Shown in pieces: positions 21,542 to 32,947 of a stretch of DNA of 64,000 nucleotides. Made by a program: the position numbers and the translations under genes. The notes beneath the pieces were generated by a model that ran no database searches, had not been told where the DNA came from, and worked only from the letters and a program-made list of their open reading frames with translations. This stretch comes from Neisseria meningitidis (GTDB lineage: Bacteria > Pseudomonadota > Gammaproteobacteria > Burkholderiales > Neisseriaceae). The stretch lies in assembly GCA_923184405.1 (NCBI GenBank), contig OV299793.1, positions 1,902,574 through 1,966,573 of the forward strand, in the 5' to 3' direction. The first letter of the stretch is position 1, and each line of letters begins with the position of its first letter.

Positions 21542-22507
21542 TCAACGTTTGCACAAATCGGGTTTGGTTTCGCCCTCGCGGCGCAGCTCTTTGGGCAGGA
21601 CGAACACAATGCTTTCTTCCGCACCCTCGCCTTCGCGTACGGTTTCGTGCCCCATCCGCGTATGGTTGCCAGTACTTCCCGCACCAACACTTCGGGCGCG
21701 GACGCGCCTGCCGTTACGCCGACTTTGTTTTTGCCCTCAAACCATGCGCGTTGCAGGTAGCCTGCATTATCCACCATATACGCATCGATTCCGCGCGATG
21801 CCGCCACTTCGCGCAAGCGGTTGCTGTTGGACGAATTGGGCGAACCGACCACAATCACGATGTCGCACTGTTCCGCCAGCTCTTTGACGGCGGTTTGCAG
21901 GTTGGTCGTCGCATAGCAGATGTCTTCCTTGTGCGGATTGCGGATATTGGGAAACGCGCGTTCAGCGCGGCGATGATGTCTTTGGTTTCATCGACCGAGA
22001 GCGTGGTTTGGCTGACATAGGCGAGTTTGTCGGGGTTTCTGACTTCGAGTTTGCCACATCTCCGACCGTTTCGACCAAAAGCATTTTGCCCGGCGCAAGC
22101 TGCCCCATCGTTCCTTCAACCTCGACGTGCCCCTTATGCCCGATCATGATGATTTCACAGTCTTGGGCATCCAGTCGGGCGACTTCCTTATGCACTTTCG
22201 TCACCAGCGGGCAAGTCGCATCAAACACGCGGAAACCGCGCTCCGCCGCTTCTTGCCGCACCGCCTTCGATACGCCGTGTGCCGAATAAACCAGTGTCGC
22301 GCCCGGCGGCACTTCCGCCAAGTCTTCAATAAACACCGCACCTTTTTCACGCAGGTTGTCCACGACGAATTTGTTGTGAACGACTTCGTGGCGCACATAA
22401 ATCGGCGCGCCGAACTCTTCCAAAGCACGTTCGACAATACTGATTGCCCGATCCACACCAGCGCAGAAGCCGCGCGGATTGGCAAGGATGATGGTTTTCT
22501 CGTTCAT
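21542..22507 (-). CDS. ispH: 4-hydroxy-3-methylbut-2-enyl diphosphate reductase IspH
   Basis: IspH is the last enzyme of the MEP isoprenoid pathway, an iron-sulfur protein that makes IPP and DMAPP. The start [21 protein letters not shown] carries the first cluster cysteine. The others are in [14 protein letters not shown] and, in a second frame, [11 protein letters not shown]. The conserved [24 protein letters not shown] and [14 protein letters not shown] segments are all present. Reconstructed length is 321 residues, as expected. One-base errors near 22060 and 21960, and around 21640-21655 where [10 protein letters not shown] should follow GW, break the frame. IspH is essential in neisseriae, so these are likely sequence errors. 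It is followed on the same strand by nothing until the terminator; lspA lies directly upstream. Confidence 0.88.
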
Positions 22508-22525
22508 AAGCCCGGTATTTCGTTT

Positions 22526-23028
22526 TCAGACGGCATCAATATTTTCTTCTTGGGTTTTACGGTGGACGATGTTGTCCAACACCGCCAACACCGCACCGAC
22601 GCAGATAAAGCTGTCGGCAATATTAAAGGCGGGATAAAACCAATTTTGCCAATAAAACAATAAGAAATCGACGACATGACCGTGTATCAGGCGGTCGATG
22701 ACATTGCCTAACGCACCGCCGATAATCATTGCCGCACCCGTTTTGCCGAGGGTTGCAAACTCATCGCGCAAGATGGCGCGTACCAAATACGCGCTCACCG
22801 CCACCGCCAGCACCAAAAAAGTATTTTGCCAGCCGCCCTGATCGGCAAGGAAGCTGAACGCCGCACCCGGGTTGTACACCAGCGTCAGATCGAAAAGGAA
22901 GGAATGACATTGACGCGTTCCCGATACTGAAACGACGACAGCACCGCCCACTTCGACCACTGGTCCAGCACGATGGCGGCAAGTGCCAATACCCAATAGC
23001 GCGTTTTACTCGAAACAGATGAAGACAT
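22526..23028 (-). CDS. lspA: Lipoprotein signal peptidase LspA
   Basis: LspA is the inner-membrane aspartic protease that removes signal peptides from prolipoproteins. Four hydrophobic segments are present: YWVLALAAIVLDQWSKW (with the conserved DQWSKW), the TFLVLAVAVSAYLVRAIL helix, AAMIIGGALGNVIDRL and the C-terminal FICVGAVLAVLDNIV. Catalytic aspartates lie in GNVIDRLIHGHVVDF and FNIADS. A single-base loss near 22905, within NVIPSFSDLTLVYNPGAAFS, splits it. With that repaired, it has the family length of about 167. Start chosen at MSSSVSSKTRYW. It lies just upstream of ispH on the same strand, 18 bp apart, as in other neisseriae. Confidence 0.87.
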
Positions 23029-23099
23029 ATTTTTCAACAGCCGGTAAAAGAGTACCATTTTACCCGAAAACCCCCTTTCCTGTACCCGAAACGGCAAAT

Positions 23100-23800
23100 G
23101 CCGTAATCTTAAAACCCGTCATTCCCGACAACACCGTAATCTCGAAACCCGTCATTCCCGCGTAGGCGGGAATCCAAATCTGTCCGCACAGAAACTTATC
23201 GGATAAAAACAGTTGCCCAAACCCCGCGTTCTATAGTGGATTAAATTCAAACCAGTACGGCATTGCCTCGCCTTGCCGTACTATTTGTACTGTCTGCGGC
23301 TTCGTTGCCTTGTCCTGATTTAAATTTAATCCACTATAGATTCAAAATTACGTGTGAATGACAGTTCAATTGCATTCTGACAACATTGTAATCTTGAAAT
23401 CAGTCATTCCTGCGCAGGCGTGAATCTATCGGAAATGACTGAAACCTCGACATTCTAGATTCCCACTTTCATGAGAATGACAGTTCAGTTGCATTCCGAC
23501 AACACCGTAATCTTGAAATCCGTCATTCCCGCGCAGGCGGGAATCCAGACCCCGACGCGGCGGGAATCTATCGGAAATGACTGAAACCCCAAGATTCTAG
23601 ATTCCCACTTTCGTGGGAATGACGGTTCAGTTGCATTCCGACAACACCGCAATCTCGAAATCCGTCATTCCCGCACAGGCGGGAATCTATCGGAAATGAC
23701 TGAAACCTCGAGATTCTAGATTCCCACTTTCGTGGGAATGACGGTTCAGTTGCATTCCGACAACACCGTAATCTTGAAACCCCTCCTCCGTGATAAAGAC
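23100..23800. repeat. dRS3/NIME array
   Basis: Repeats of CATTCCCGCGTAGGCGGGAAT type at about 23154, 23408, 23524 and 23664 alternate with TTCTAGATTCCCACTTTCGTGGGAATGACGGTTCAGTTGCATTCCGACAACACCG segments at about 23590 and 23715. The last two full units are nearly identical over about 100 bp. No gene is present. A Correia element is embedded at 23232-23338. Confidence 0.88.
23232..23338. repeat. Correia element, 107 bp short form
   Basis: TATAGTGGATTAAATTCAAA and TTTAATCCACTATA are the inverted ends. It lacks the central AGAGAATCGTTCTCT segment found in the roughly 155-bp copies, so it is the internally deleted class. Confidence 0.9.
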
Positions 23801-23812
23801 AAATCGCGGCAC

Positions 23813-23860
23813 AAAAAATGACGTCTGAAATGCTGTTCGGCTGTTTCAGACGGCATTTGC
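23813..23860. terminator. Imperfect DUS inverted pair downstream of ileS
   Basis: GACGTCTGAA (one mismatch) and TTCAGACGGC are separated by 18 bp and flanked by A-rich and T-rich bases, just after the ileS stop on the minus strand. Confidence 0.6.
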
Positions 23861-23870
23861 TCAAACTTTA

Positions 23871-26659
23871 TCAGGCGTAATGGCGCGTTTCGCCTGCTCC
23901 GCCGACATTCTCTGCACAGCGTTTGCAGACGGTTTCATAGCCTGCAACCGCGCCCACATCGCGGGTGTACTGCCAGCAGCGTTCGCATTTTTCACCATCA
24001 CTGGCTTTAGCGGCAACGGCAAGTTCGCTGCCTACTTTCACTTCTGCTTTAGACACCAGCAAGGCAAAGCGCAATTCTTCGCCCAAAGCGTTCAGGTAGC
24101 CAGCCATTTCTTCCGGCGCAGTAATTTCGGCTTCGGCTTGCAAGGACGAACCGACGGTTTTGTCGGCGCGCAAAGGCTCGATGGCGGCGGTTACCGCTTC
24201 GCGGGCTTCGCGGATTGCCGTCCATTTTTTCACCAGTACGGCTTCGGCTTTTTCGTTGATGGTCGGGAACTCGTGCCAGGTGTGGAAGAGGACGCTGTCT
24301 TCTTCGCCGCCGCCGATGATGTCCCACGCTTCTTCGCCGGTGAAGCACAAAATCAGCGCAATCAAGAGAACCAAACTGCGTGTGATGTGGTACAGGGCAG
24401 TTTGTGCGCTGCGGCGCGCATGGCTGTCGGCTTTGGTGGTGTAGAGGCGGTCTTTCAGGATATCGAGGTAGAACGCGCCCAAGTCTTCCGAGCAGAAAGA
24501 AACAATGTCTTTTACAGCAAAGTGGAAGGTATAGCGCGGATAGTAATCGCCTGCCAGACGCTCTTGCAGCTGACGTGCCAATACCACGGCGTAGCGGTCG
24601 ATTTCCACCATGTCTGCCTGTTGCACGGCATCTTCAATCGGATTGAAGTCGCTGAGGTTGGCAAACAGGAAGCTCAAGGTATTGCGGATACGGCGGTAGC
24701 TTTCGGTTACGCGCTTGAGGATTTCTTTGGAAATCGCCAATTCGCCGCTGTAATCGGTGGATGCCGCCCACAGGCGCAGGATGTCCGCGCCGAATTCGTT
24801 ATACACCTCTTGCGGCGCGACGACGTTGCCGATGGATTTCGACACTTGGTTGCCTTCGCTATCCACCACGAAACCATGGGTCAGCAGCTGTTTGTACGGC
24901 GCGCGACCCATTGATGAGGCGCAGCCGGTCAGCATGGACGACTGAAACCAGCCCCGGTGTTGATCGCTGCCTTCGAGGTACAAGTCAGCAGGCCAGTCCA
25001 ATTCTGCGCGCTGTTTCACAACGGAATAATGGGTCGAGCCGGAGTCGAACCACACGTCCATTGGGTCAGAGAGTTTGTCGTAATGTTCGCAATCTTCCGC
25101 GCTCAACAGTTCGCCCCTATCGAGGGAGAACCAAGCCTCGATGCCTTTTTCTTCGATGCGCTGCGCGACTTTTTCCAAAAGTTCGGCAGAGTTCGGATGC
25201 AGCTCGCCCGTTTCTTTGTGAACAAAGAAAGTCATCCGCGTGCCCCAATAGCGTTGGCGCGAAACCACCGAGCCAGGTCGGCCTTCAATCATGGCTTCCA
25301 AACGCGCGCGACCCCTTGACTGGAAGAATTCAGTGTCAACCACAGCCTTGATGCCTTTGTGCGCAAGGATAACCATCGGCACCTGCATTATCCATACCGA
25401 CAAACCATTGATCGGTCGCACGGTAAATCAACGGCGTTTTGTGACGCCAGCAGTGCGCGTAGCTGTGTTCGATTTTACTGCTTGCCAAAAGGTTGCCGGC
25501 AACTTCCAACCATTGCAGGATAACGGGATTGGCCTCCCAAACGCGCATGCTGACAACGCGCGGCGTTTCACTGATGTATCTGCCTTCTGGCGTTGACGGG
25601 GTTGTAAAGCTCGATGCCGTATTTATTGCAGACGGCGTAGTCTTCCAAACCATGAGCAGGCGCAGTATGCACCAAGCCGATACCGGCGTCGGTGGTAACG
25701 TGGTCGCCGTTGAGCATGGGAATATCGCGTTCGAGGAACGGATGATTCATGTGCAGGTTTTCCAGCTTGTCGCAGGTGGTTTCGGCAAGAATAGCAACGC
25801 CGTCTGAAAAGCCGTAACGTTTGAGCGCGTATTCTGCCAAATCTTTCGCCAGCACCAATTTGCCTTTGGGCGTATCGATTAATTGATACACCACGTCCGC
25901 GCCTACAGACACGGCTTGGCTCGCTGGCAGCGTCCAAGGCGTGGTCGTCCAGATGACGGCAAACGCTTTGCCCTCGATGCCTGCCAAACCGAATGCGGCG
26001 GCAAGCGCAGCGGTGTCTTTAAACGGATAGCCCACGTCAATCGCAGGCGATACTTTGTCTTTGTATTCCACTTCCGCTTCGGCCAATGAAGAGCCGCAGT
26101 CCAAGCAGAACTGAACCGGTTTTGCGCCGCGGTAGAGATAGCAGGATTTATAGATTTCGCCGAGCATACGCACGGTATCGGCTTCGGTTTTAAAATCCAT
26201 AGTCAGGTAGGGACTGTCCCAGTCGCCCAACACGCCCAAGCGGATGAAGTCTTTTTTCAGGCAGGCAACTTGTTCGGCGGCTTATACACGGCACAAGTCG
26301 CGGAAACGCGCGTTGGGCATGTCTTTGCCATGCAGCTTTTCAACCATCACTTCGATAGGCAAACCGTGACAGACCCAACCCGGCACATGAGGCGCGTCAA
26401 AACCGACTTGAGTTTTGCTGCGGATAACCATGTCTTTGAGAATTTTGGTGACGGCAGGACCGATGTGGATGTCGCCGTTGGCATACGGAGGGCCGTCGTG
26501 TAGGATGAATTTCGGACGGCCTTTGGCGATTTCGCGCAGTTTTTGGCAGCGTTTTTGCTCGTACCAACTTTTCAACCATGCAGACTCGCGCTTGACAAGA
26601 TTGCCGCTCATCGGAAACGGGCTCTCGAGCAGGTTTACGGTTTTGCTGTAATCGGTCAT
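23871..26659 (-). CDS. ileS: Isoleucyl-tRNA synthetase IleS, altered class I motifs and frameshifts
   Basis: IleS charges tRNA-Ile. Reconstructed length is about 930 residues, the family size. The N-terminus [19 protein letters not shown] and [12 protein letters not shown] are typical. The editing domain has [25 protein letters not shown] and [12 protein letters not shown]. The C-terminal zinc site [15 protein letters not shown] is complete. Two signatures are unusual: the HIGH box reads [12 protein letters not shown], and KMSKS reads [11 protein letters not shown]. Frame changes fall near 26285 (after ARFRDLCR) and near 25400-25570. If the motif changes were real, the enzyme would be expected to be severely impaired. 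Upstream lies ribF on the same strand. Confidence 0.88.
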
Positions 26660-26818
26660 TTTTTGATCTCTATTGTTACGATATTTCGGATTCAGACGGC
26701 ATTGCGCCTCAAACAGTATTTCACAACGGGAAACCCCTATGCCGTCTGAAAAGTTAAAAGGTTGATTGTAGCCCAATCGGATGGTCTGCATAAGGTTTTT
26801 CTACCAACACTTTGCGGC

Positions 26819-27720
26819 TTACACATCGGCTTCAATCTGCCTTTTCAGTTCTTCCATACCGTCAAACTTTTCCTCATCGCGCAGTTTGTGCAGGAAGCGG
26901 ACGTTCAGCCGTTGTCCGTACAGATCGCCTTGAAAGTCGAACGGGTGGACTTCAAGCTTTTGAGAACAGCCGCTATCAACGGTGGAATTGAAACCGAAGC
27001 TCGCCACGCCGCGCTGCGTGCCGAATGCGCCGTCCGCATCGACGACGAACACGCCGCCGAGTGCATAACGGTGGTCGGGCAGGCGGATGTTGGCAGTCGT
27101 GGCGTTTACGGTGCGTCCGAGTTTTCTGCCATGCACCACCCTGCCCCTCAAGACGTAGTCGAGTCCCAAAAGTATTTTCGCATAAGCGAGGCTACCGTCT
27201 GCAAGGGCTTGGCGCACGGCGGTACTGCTGGTGCGGATGTCTTCGACGATGACGTAAAGCGTACGATCGCTCTGCACATCAGGCTGTTGTGCCAAAAGTT
27301 CAAAACGCATTCACGCACCGCGTCGAAACGGAAATCGTCGCCGACGAGCAAATAACGCGTACTCAAGGTTTGACGCAGCAGGCGTTCGATCTACCCTAGC
27401 GAGGATATTTCGGAAAAATCTTGATCGAAACGCAAAACACAGACGGCATCGACGCAACTTGTGCCTTCCAATAATTCAAGCTTGGTGCGCAGGGGACTGA
27501 TCCGACACGGCGGCATTCTGCCGTTGAGGCGTGCAAAAAATTCTTTGAATTCCGGATCAAAGACGACGGCAACGACGGGCAAGCAGCGCGCATCGGCTTC
27601 GAGGCGGAGCTTTTGGAGGATGTGTTCGTGTCCGAGGTGTACGCCGTCGAAATTGCCTATGGTTACGGCGGCTCCCTGTGGAAAGTCGGGCGCGATGTAC
27701 AGCCCCTGCCTGATTCTCAT
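26819..27720 (-). CDS. ribF: Bifunctional riboflavin kinase/FAD synthetase RibF
   Basis: RibF phosphorylates riboflavin to FMN and adenylates FMN to FAD. The FAD synthetase domain shows MRIRQGLYIAPDFPQG, VTIGNFDGVHLGHEHIL, and after a frame change RYLLVGDDFRFDA. The kinase domain holds RVVHGRKLGRTVNATTANIRLPDH, a PTANI-like metal/nucleotide motif (here ATANI), YALGGVFVVD and the closing DLYGQRLNVRFLHKLRDEEKFD. Frame changes near 27395 and 27290 separate the pieces; a TAG-like loss sits where SAQAFIERLL is expected. About 300 residues. The start ATG lies at 27720; an upstream extension is not needed. Confidence 0.87.
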
Positions 27721-27972
27721 TGTTATGTTCGGGAGTGTGGTCAAACAGGCTGTCATTGTAAACGGTATTGCGGTTTATAGACAGTGTGCCGCCCGTTACG
27801 ACCGCCCGACGCGGCAAAAGTAGGCAAATTTCCCGCAGCCGAACGCGACATACGCATAAAGCGCGCAGCAGGCGCGGTGCTATGTGTTGAAACATCGCCA
27901 CAAACCTGATGCAACATCAGTGAAAATCGTTCTTTTTTAACCAGGTAAACCGAGACAAACAACCCTCCGCCG

Positions 27973-28142
27973 TCATTCCCGCGCAGGCGGGAATCCGGAC
28001 CTGGCCGCACAGAAACTTATCGGATAAAAACAGTTGCTCAAACCCTGAGATTCTAGATTCCCACTTTCGTGGGAATGACGGTTCAGTTGCGTTCCGACAA
28101 CACCGTAATCTTGAAACTCGTCATTCCCGCTCAGGCGGGAAT
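27973..28142. repeat. dRS3/NIME unit between ribF and tyrS
   Basis: CATTCCCGCGCAGGCGGGAAT at about 27974-27994 and CATTCCCGCTCAGGCGGGAAT at about 28122-28142 bracket TTCTAGATTCCCACTTTCGTGGGAATGACGGTTCAGTTGCG, the same unit as at 23600. The preceding 27,725-27,970 bp shows no supportable gene. Confidence 0.85.
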
Positions 28143-28246
28143 CTAGAACGTGGAATCTAAGAAACCGTTTTGCACGATAAGTTGCCGTACGGACAGGTCC
28201 GAATTACTGCCTGCGCGGAAATAACGGCATTTCTGCGGCAATCGGA

Positions 28247-29538
28247 TTATTTCCAAACCAAAAGCGCGTGGTTGCGTTTGCCGCGCCGAAGGATGGTGTA
28301 TTTGCCGAAACGTTTGTGTTCGTCGTTCAGCAGGCAGGCATCGTCGGGGCGTTCGGCGGCGTGGTTGGGGTTCTTGGCTTCGGCAGGTTTGCCGTTGAGC
28401 AAAACCGCTTTGCCGTTCACAAAGCCGCGTGCTTCTTTGCTGGAGATGCCAAACCGGTTTTGACCAAGGCTTCGACGACATTGATGCCGTCTGAAACTTC
28501 AAATGCAGGCAGGCCGTCGAGGGCGAGCTGCTCGAAGTCGCTTTCGGTCAGGCTGCTTTGGTCTTCAACAAACAGGCTTTCGGAAATACGCTGCGCGGCG
28601 GCAGAGCGGCTTCGCCGTGAATCAGGCGGGTCATTTCTTCGGCGAGGATGCGTTGCGCTTCGGGCTTGCTGCCGCTGGCTTTATCTTTCGCTTCGATAGC
28701 GTCGATTTCTTCGATGGACAGGAAGGTAAAATCGTTCTGGAATTTATACACATCAGCATCAGCGACTTTCAGCCAGAATTGGTAGAACTGATGAGGCGAG
28801 GATTTTTCGCGTTCAGCCACACCGCGCCGCCTTCGGTTTTGCCGAATTTGGTGCCGTCTGGTTTAGTAACCAAAGGCAGAGTCAGTCCGAACACTTGTTT
28901 TTGGTACAGGCGGCGGGTCAGGTCGATACAAGCGGTGATGTTACCCCATTGGTCGGAGCCGCCGATTTCCAAAACCGCGCCGTGGCGTTTGTTCAACTCG
29001 GCGAAGTCGTAACCTTGCAGCACGGAATAGGCGAACTCGGTGAAGGAAATGCCTGCGCCGTCGCGGTCGATGCGCTGTTTGACGGATTATTTGTTCAGCA
29101 TGGCGTTGACGGAGAAATGCTTGCCGATGTCGCGCAGGAAGTCAAGGCAGTTCATTTTGCCGAACCAGTCGGCGTTGTTCGCCATAATGGCGGCGTTTCC
29201 GCCTTCAAAGCTCAAGAAAGGGGTTAAGTGGCTGCGGATGCTTTCCACCCAGTAAACAGCAGTTTCGGCGGAATTCAAGCTGCGTTCGGCGGCTTTGAAG
29301 CTGGGGTCGCCGATCATACAGGTCGCACCGCCCACCAGTGCAATCGGCGTATGCCCCGCCTGTTGGAAGCGGCGCAATGCCAATACGGGCAGCAGGTGTC
29401 CGATGTGCAGGCTATCGGCGGTCGGGTCGAAGCCGCAATAAAAGAAAAATTTTGTACGTTCAACAAAGCGTCAAAGGCTTAGATGTCGGTGGTTTGCGCG
29501 ATAAGGCCGCGCGATTGCAGGTCTTGGATGACGCTCAT
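28247..29538 (-). CDS. tyrS: Tyrosyl-tRNA synthetase TyrS, two nonsense codons and frameshifts
   Basis: TyrS charges tRNA-Tyr. From [16 protein letters not shown] at 29538 the protein runs through [25 protein letters not shown] (HIGH motif). It continues through [65 protein letters not shown] (KFGKT for KMSKS) and an S4 domain ending [19 protein letters not shown]. Two GAA codons read TAA, at 29479-29481 and at 29087-29089 (after MLNK). Indels occur near 29440, 28790 and 28600. With these repaired the length is about 431, the family norm. It lies between ribF and pglI on the same strand. Confidence 0.87.
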
Positions 29539-29647
29539 CGGTCTCTTTCAAAAAAAAATACCGTTTATGCAAAGGGCCGATTATAACAAATTTAAGCGAA
29601 TCAATGGTTATGCCGCGTATCAGAAACCGTTGTTTTTAGGAAAAACA

Positions 29648-31477
29648 CTATGCCAATTCCGTGCCGACGTAAGGGTTGATAAGGTCATAGTCCGAGTAGA
29701 CTGGCAATCCGCCGATTTGAAAATCTGCGGGGATATCGGCCAAGGCATCAAGAATAGAGACGTTGGGGTATGGGGCTGCGAATTCCCTGATGCAAGCATT
29801 AGCAAACAGAGTGATTTCCACGTCCGGGAGAAGGGCTTGGCGGTAAATAGATAGGGATGAAGACAGAGATATAGGAGTGGTAAAGGTAGTAAGACGAGGC
29901 AAGGTTGTCCTCCATCAAGGAAACGGCTTGTTTTTCTGAGGAGAGTTTATACAGCATACGGTCGAATTTTGGGAAAAAACCGGCATCATAGGCAAGGGAG
30001 CGGCTGGTTTCGGGCATGTGGCTGCCCCAGCGCATCGCCAAAACCACTTTTGAATACAGGGGCAGCTGTTCTTCGGCACAGCGGTAAACGGCGCGGCAGG
30101 CGGCCCAGTCATGGAACACACGGGACGCGTAGCCTTGCACATAGGCGCAAGAGAAGGCTGAAACCATAGTGGCGGACCGTTTTTCTTTTTTGACCATGGC
30201 ATCGAAGAATGTTTTGTAATGGTCGGCGTGGGAGTCGCCCAAAACCAGCAGCTCCGGCTGTTTTTCCGTATCCCCCCACAGGCATTGTTTGCAGATATTG
30301 CTGTGGCAGGAGGTGTTGGAACGCGTCAGCCCCAAGCGGTCGTATTGCGCCATAAACGGCAGCCTAATCGCGAGAAACGAGACCGCCCCCAAAATGAGCA
30401 TAGGCAAGGCATAAATCCATAAAACAGATTGTGCGAACGAACCTTTCCATTTTTTAAACGGTTTTTCGATGCAGTGATAAGAAAACAGGGAAAGCAGCAA
30501 TATCAGGACGATTGCTGCCGCTGTTGAATAAGGCGGCAGGTTGTCCGGCCCGATATAGCGCATAAAGGCCAATATCGGCCAATGCCACAGATAAAGCGAA
30601 TAGGAAATCAAACCAGCGGCAACAGTGATTTTCCATTCCAAAAATTTTTTAAGCGGGTGTTCGTAATGATTGAAATAAATCAGCGCGGCAACAGCCAGAC
30701 AGGGAATCAAAGCGGCGGGTTCCGGGAAATAGGCGGTTTGTTTCGAATAGGCAAACAGGCAGGCGGACAGTATGCACGCGGAAAACAATGCGCCGACGGC
30801 GGCACAACATCTGCCAACGGCGAGATTCCGCTGTTGCAGGTACCGCATCCACACGGCGGTCAGCGATCCGACCAGCATTTCGCAGGCGCGCAGGTGAGGC
30901 AGGTAATATTTATCGAACGCGGAAGGCATAAAGGAAGCGGCAAGGCTTAAGGCGCACAATGCGGCGAGGAAGCCGAACTGTACGCGCAGGCTTTTGCGGG
31001 CGACAAGCAGCAGCAATATCGGAAAGACAAAGTAAAATTGTTCTTCGACCGACAAAGACCAAATGTGCAGCAGGGGCTTTTCTTCCTGCGCGGGATCGAA
31101 ATAATCCTTCCCCCTTGCAAAATACAGGTTAGAGGCGAAACCCAAGGCGGTCAGCGCGGATTTCCACAAAAGAAAGAAATCATCTTTGGTGAATAAAAAG
31201 AAGCCGCCTATCAGCGTTGCCGCCAATACGGCGAAAAATGCGGGCAAAATCCGTTTGATGCGGCGGATATAAAATGCCTTCAGGGAAAACCTCCCCCCCC
31301 CCGACATTTCGCGGTGAAGAATCATCGTCATCAAAAAGCCTGAAATCACGAAAATATATCGACACCGAGAAACCCGCCCGGCAGCCAATTTTTTCGATAT
31401 GGAACACGATGACGGACAAGACGGCGGCGGCGCGCAATGTGTCGATGTCCGGGCGGTAGGGTAATGGCTTGGCTCAT
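29648..31477 (-). CDS. pglI: PglI, O-acetyltransferase of the pilin glycan (AT3 plus SGNH), phase-variable G10 tract
   Basis: An integral-membrane acyltransferase-3 domain is followed by a periplasmic SGNH-like domain. Visible are DTLRAAAVLSVIVFHIEK and VISGFLMTMILHREM, the AT3 RIKRILPAFF motif, DPAQEEKPLLHIWSLSVEEQFYFVFP, and about ten hydrophobic helices. VLGDSHADHYKTFFDAM is the SGNH GDSH motif, at about 30210-30235. PglI acetylates the pilin glycan in meningococci, and its expression is known to vary through a poly-G tract. A run of ten Gs is present on the coding strand at 31293-31302, in the codons after REMS. Indels near 31450, 31415 and 31380 break the N-terminus, and one near 29870 breaks the C-terminus. 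The start at 31477 reads MSQAITLP. Confidence 0.8.
31293..31302. repeat. Poly-C/G tract of 10 within pglI
   Basis: Ten consecutive Cs on the plus strand, Gs on the coding strand, about 60 codons into pglI. Slipped-strand changes of one base would switch translation on or off. With ten, the reading frame runs MSGGGRFSLKAF and stays open downstream. Confidence 0.85.
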
Positions 31478-31696
31478 AATATTTTTGCTTATCATCGCGG
31501 CGGCGCAAATGCCATCTGAAAGGTCATTTTGTATCGCGGGCTCGGGATATTCGGAATGCCGGACGGATTTTTGCAACAGCGGGGCAGGCGGTTTGTTTTG
31601 CAGGAATCGGGAGGGCAAATCGGAAATGCGGGCGGGATTTTATTTTGATGCAGCCGCATTCCGGCGGTATGGAAACGCCGAAAGCCACCAAAACCG

Positions 31697-31733
31697 ACTT
31701 CAGACGGCATTTTCGGCAAAGCCGTCTGAAAAC
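31697..31733. terminator. DUS inverted pair downstream of ychF
   Basis: TTCAGACGGC (31699-31708) and GCCGTCTGAA (31721-31730) lie between the ychF stop and the pglI promoter region. Between 31480 and 31697 no gene is supportable. Confidence 0.7.
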
Positions 31734-31747
31734 CCGCCGCATTTGGG

Positions 31748-32834
31748 TTACACGTTAAACAAAAAGTGCATCACATCCCCATCCTGCACGACGTATTCCT
31801 TGCCTTCTACACGCATTTTGCCTACTTCTTTGGCTTTGGTCGCCGCCAGAGCGACGAAATCGTCGTAGGAAATGACTTGGGCGCGGATGAAGCCGCGCTC
31901 AAAGTCGGTGTGAATCACGCCGACGGCTTGCGGGGAAGTGTCGCCTTTGTGTATCGTCCAAGCGCGGACTTCTTTCACGCCGACGGTAAAGTAGGTTTGC
32001 AAGCCCAAAAGGTCGTAGCTTACACGGATCAGGCGGTTCAGGCCCGGTTCTTCCAAGCCCATTTCGGCGAGGAACTCGGCTTTTCGTCGTCTTCCAACTC
32101 GGCGATTTCGCTTTCCATTGCGGCGCAAACGGCGACGACGGGGCGTTTTCTTTTGCCGCCAATTCTTTCAGGCGGTCGAGGTGCGGATTGTTTTCAAAAC
32201 CGTCTTCGGCGACGTTACCCACATACATCGACGGTTTAGCGGTCAGCAGGAACAGCGGTTTGAGCATCGCGCGTTCTTCCGCGTCCAAACCGAAGGAACG
32301 CACAGGTTTGCCTTCGTCCGGATGCGGCAGCAGTTTTTTGCACAAATCGACCAGTTTTTGCGCGTCTTTGTCGCCTGAACGGGCGCGTTTTTCTTCGCGG
32401 ACGATGGCTTTTTCCACACTGGCCAGGTCGGCAAGCGCCAACTCTGTGCCGATGGTTTCGATGTCGGCAATCGGATCGACGCGGCCTGCAACGTGAACGA
32501 TGTTGTCGTCGTCAAAGCAGCGCACGACATTCACAATCGCATCGGTTTCGCGGATGTTGGCAAGGAACTGGTTGCCCAAGCCTTCGCCTTTGCTCGCGCC
32601 TGCAACCAAACCTACGATATCGACAAATTCGACGATGGCAGGCTGCATTTTTTGCGGATTGACGATTTTTGCCAATTCAGCCATACGCGGATCGGGGACT
32701 TCGACGATGCCGACGTTAGGTTCGATGGTACAGAAAGGATAGTTTGCCGCTTCGATACCAGATTGGGTCAGCGCGTTAAAAAGGGTGGATTTGCCGACGT
32801 TGGGCAAACCGACGATGCCGCATTTCAAACTCAT
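31748..32834 (-). CDS. ychF: Redox-regulated GTPase/ATPase YchF
   Basis: YchF (Ola1) is a universally conserved Obg-related P-loop NTPase, ATP-preferring in most species, that associates with ribosomes and stress responses. The G1 loop is [15 protein letters not shown]3 is in [21 protein letters not shown], and G4 is in [16 protein letters not shown] (NxxE-type, here TAKP). The TGS-like C-terminal domain has [40 protein letters not shown]. Frame changes near 32150 and 32085 disturb the helical coiled-coil insert, read as [29 protein letters not shown] in part. Length about 363, as expected. No family residue besides those is missing. Confidence 0.88.
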
Positions 32835-32899
32835 GTTTTTTCCTGAAAATAGAGAAATTTAACGGCGGATTATAGCATACCGCCGCCCGCGTTCCGAAA

Positions 32900-32932
32900 A
32901 AATGCCGTCTGAAACGGCTTCAGACGGCATCC
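32900..32932. terminator. DUS hairpin upstream of ychF, downstream of fhs
   Basis: GCCGTCTGAA (32904-32913) and TTCAGACGGC (32919-32928) with a five-base loop, and an A-run on the left, which becomes the T-run for fhs transcripts on the minus strand. Confidence 0.8.
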
Positions 32933-32947
32933 GGTTTCAAAAACCGT

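Noticed and set aside
23100..23800. CRISPR-like array
   Set aside because: Units are palindromic, variable in spacing and homologous between 'spacers', so they are dRS3/NIME repeats; no cas genes are present.
23880..24914. 344-residue open frame antisense to ileS
   Set aside because: Composition is cysteine/phenylalanine-rich with no family motif; it mirrors the ileS coding frame.
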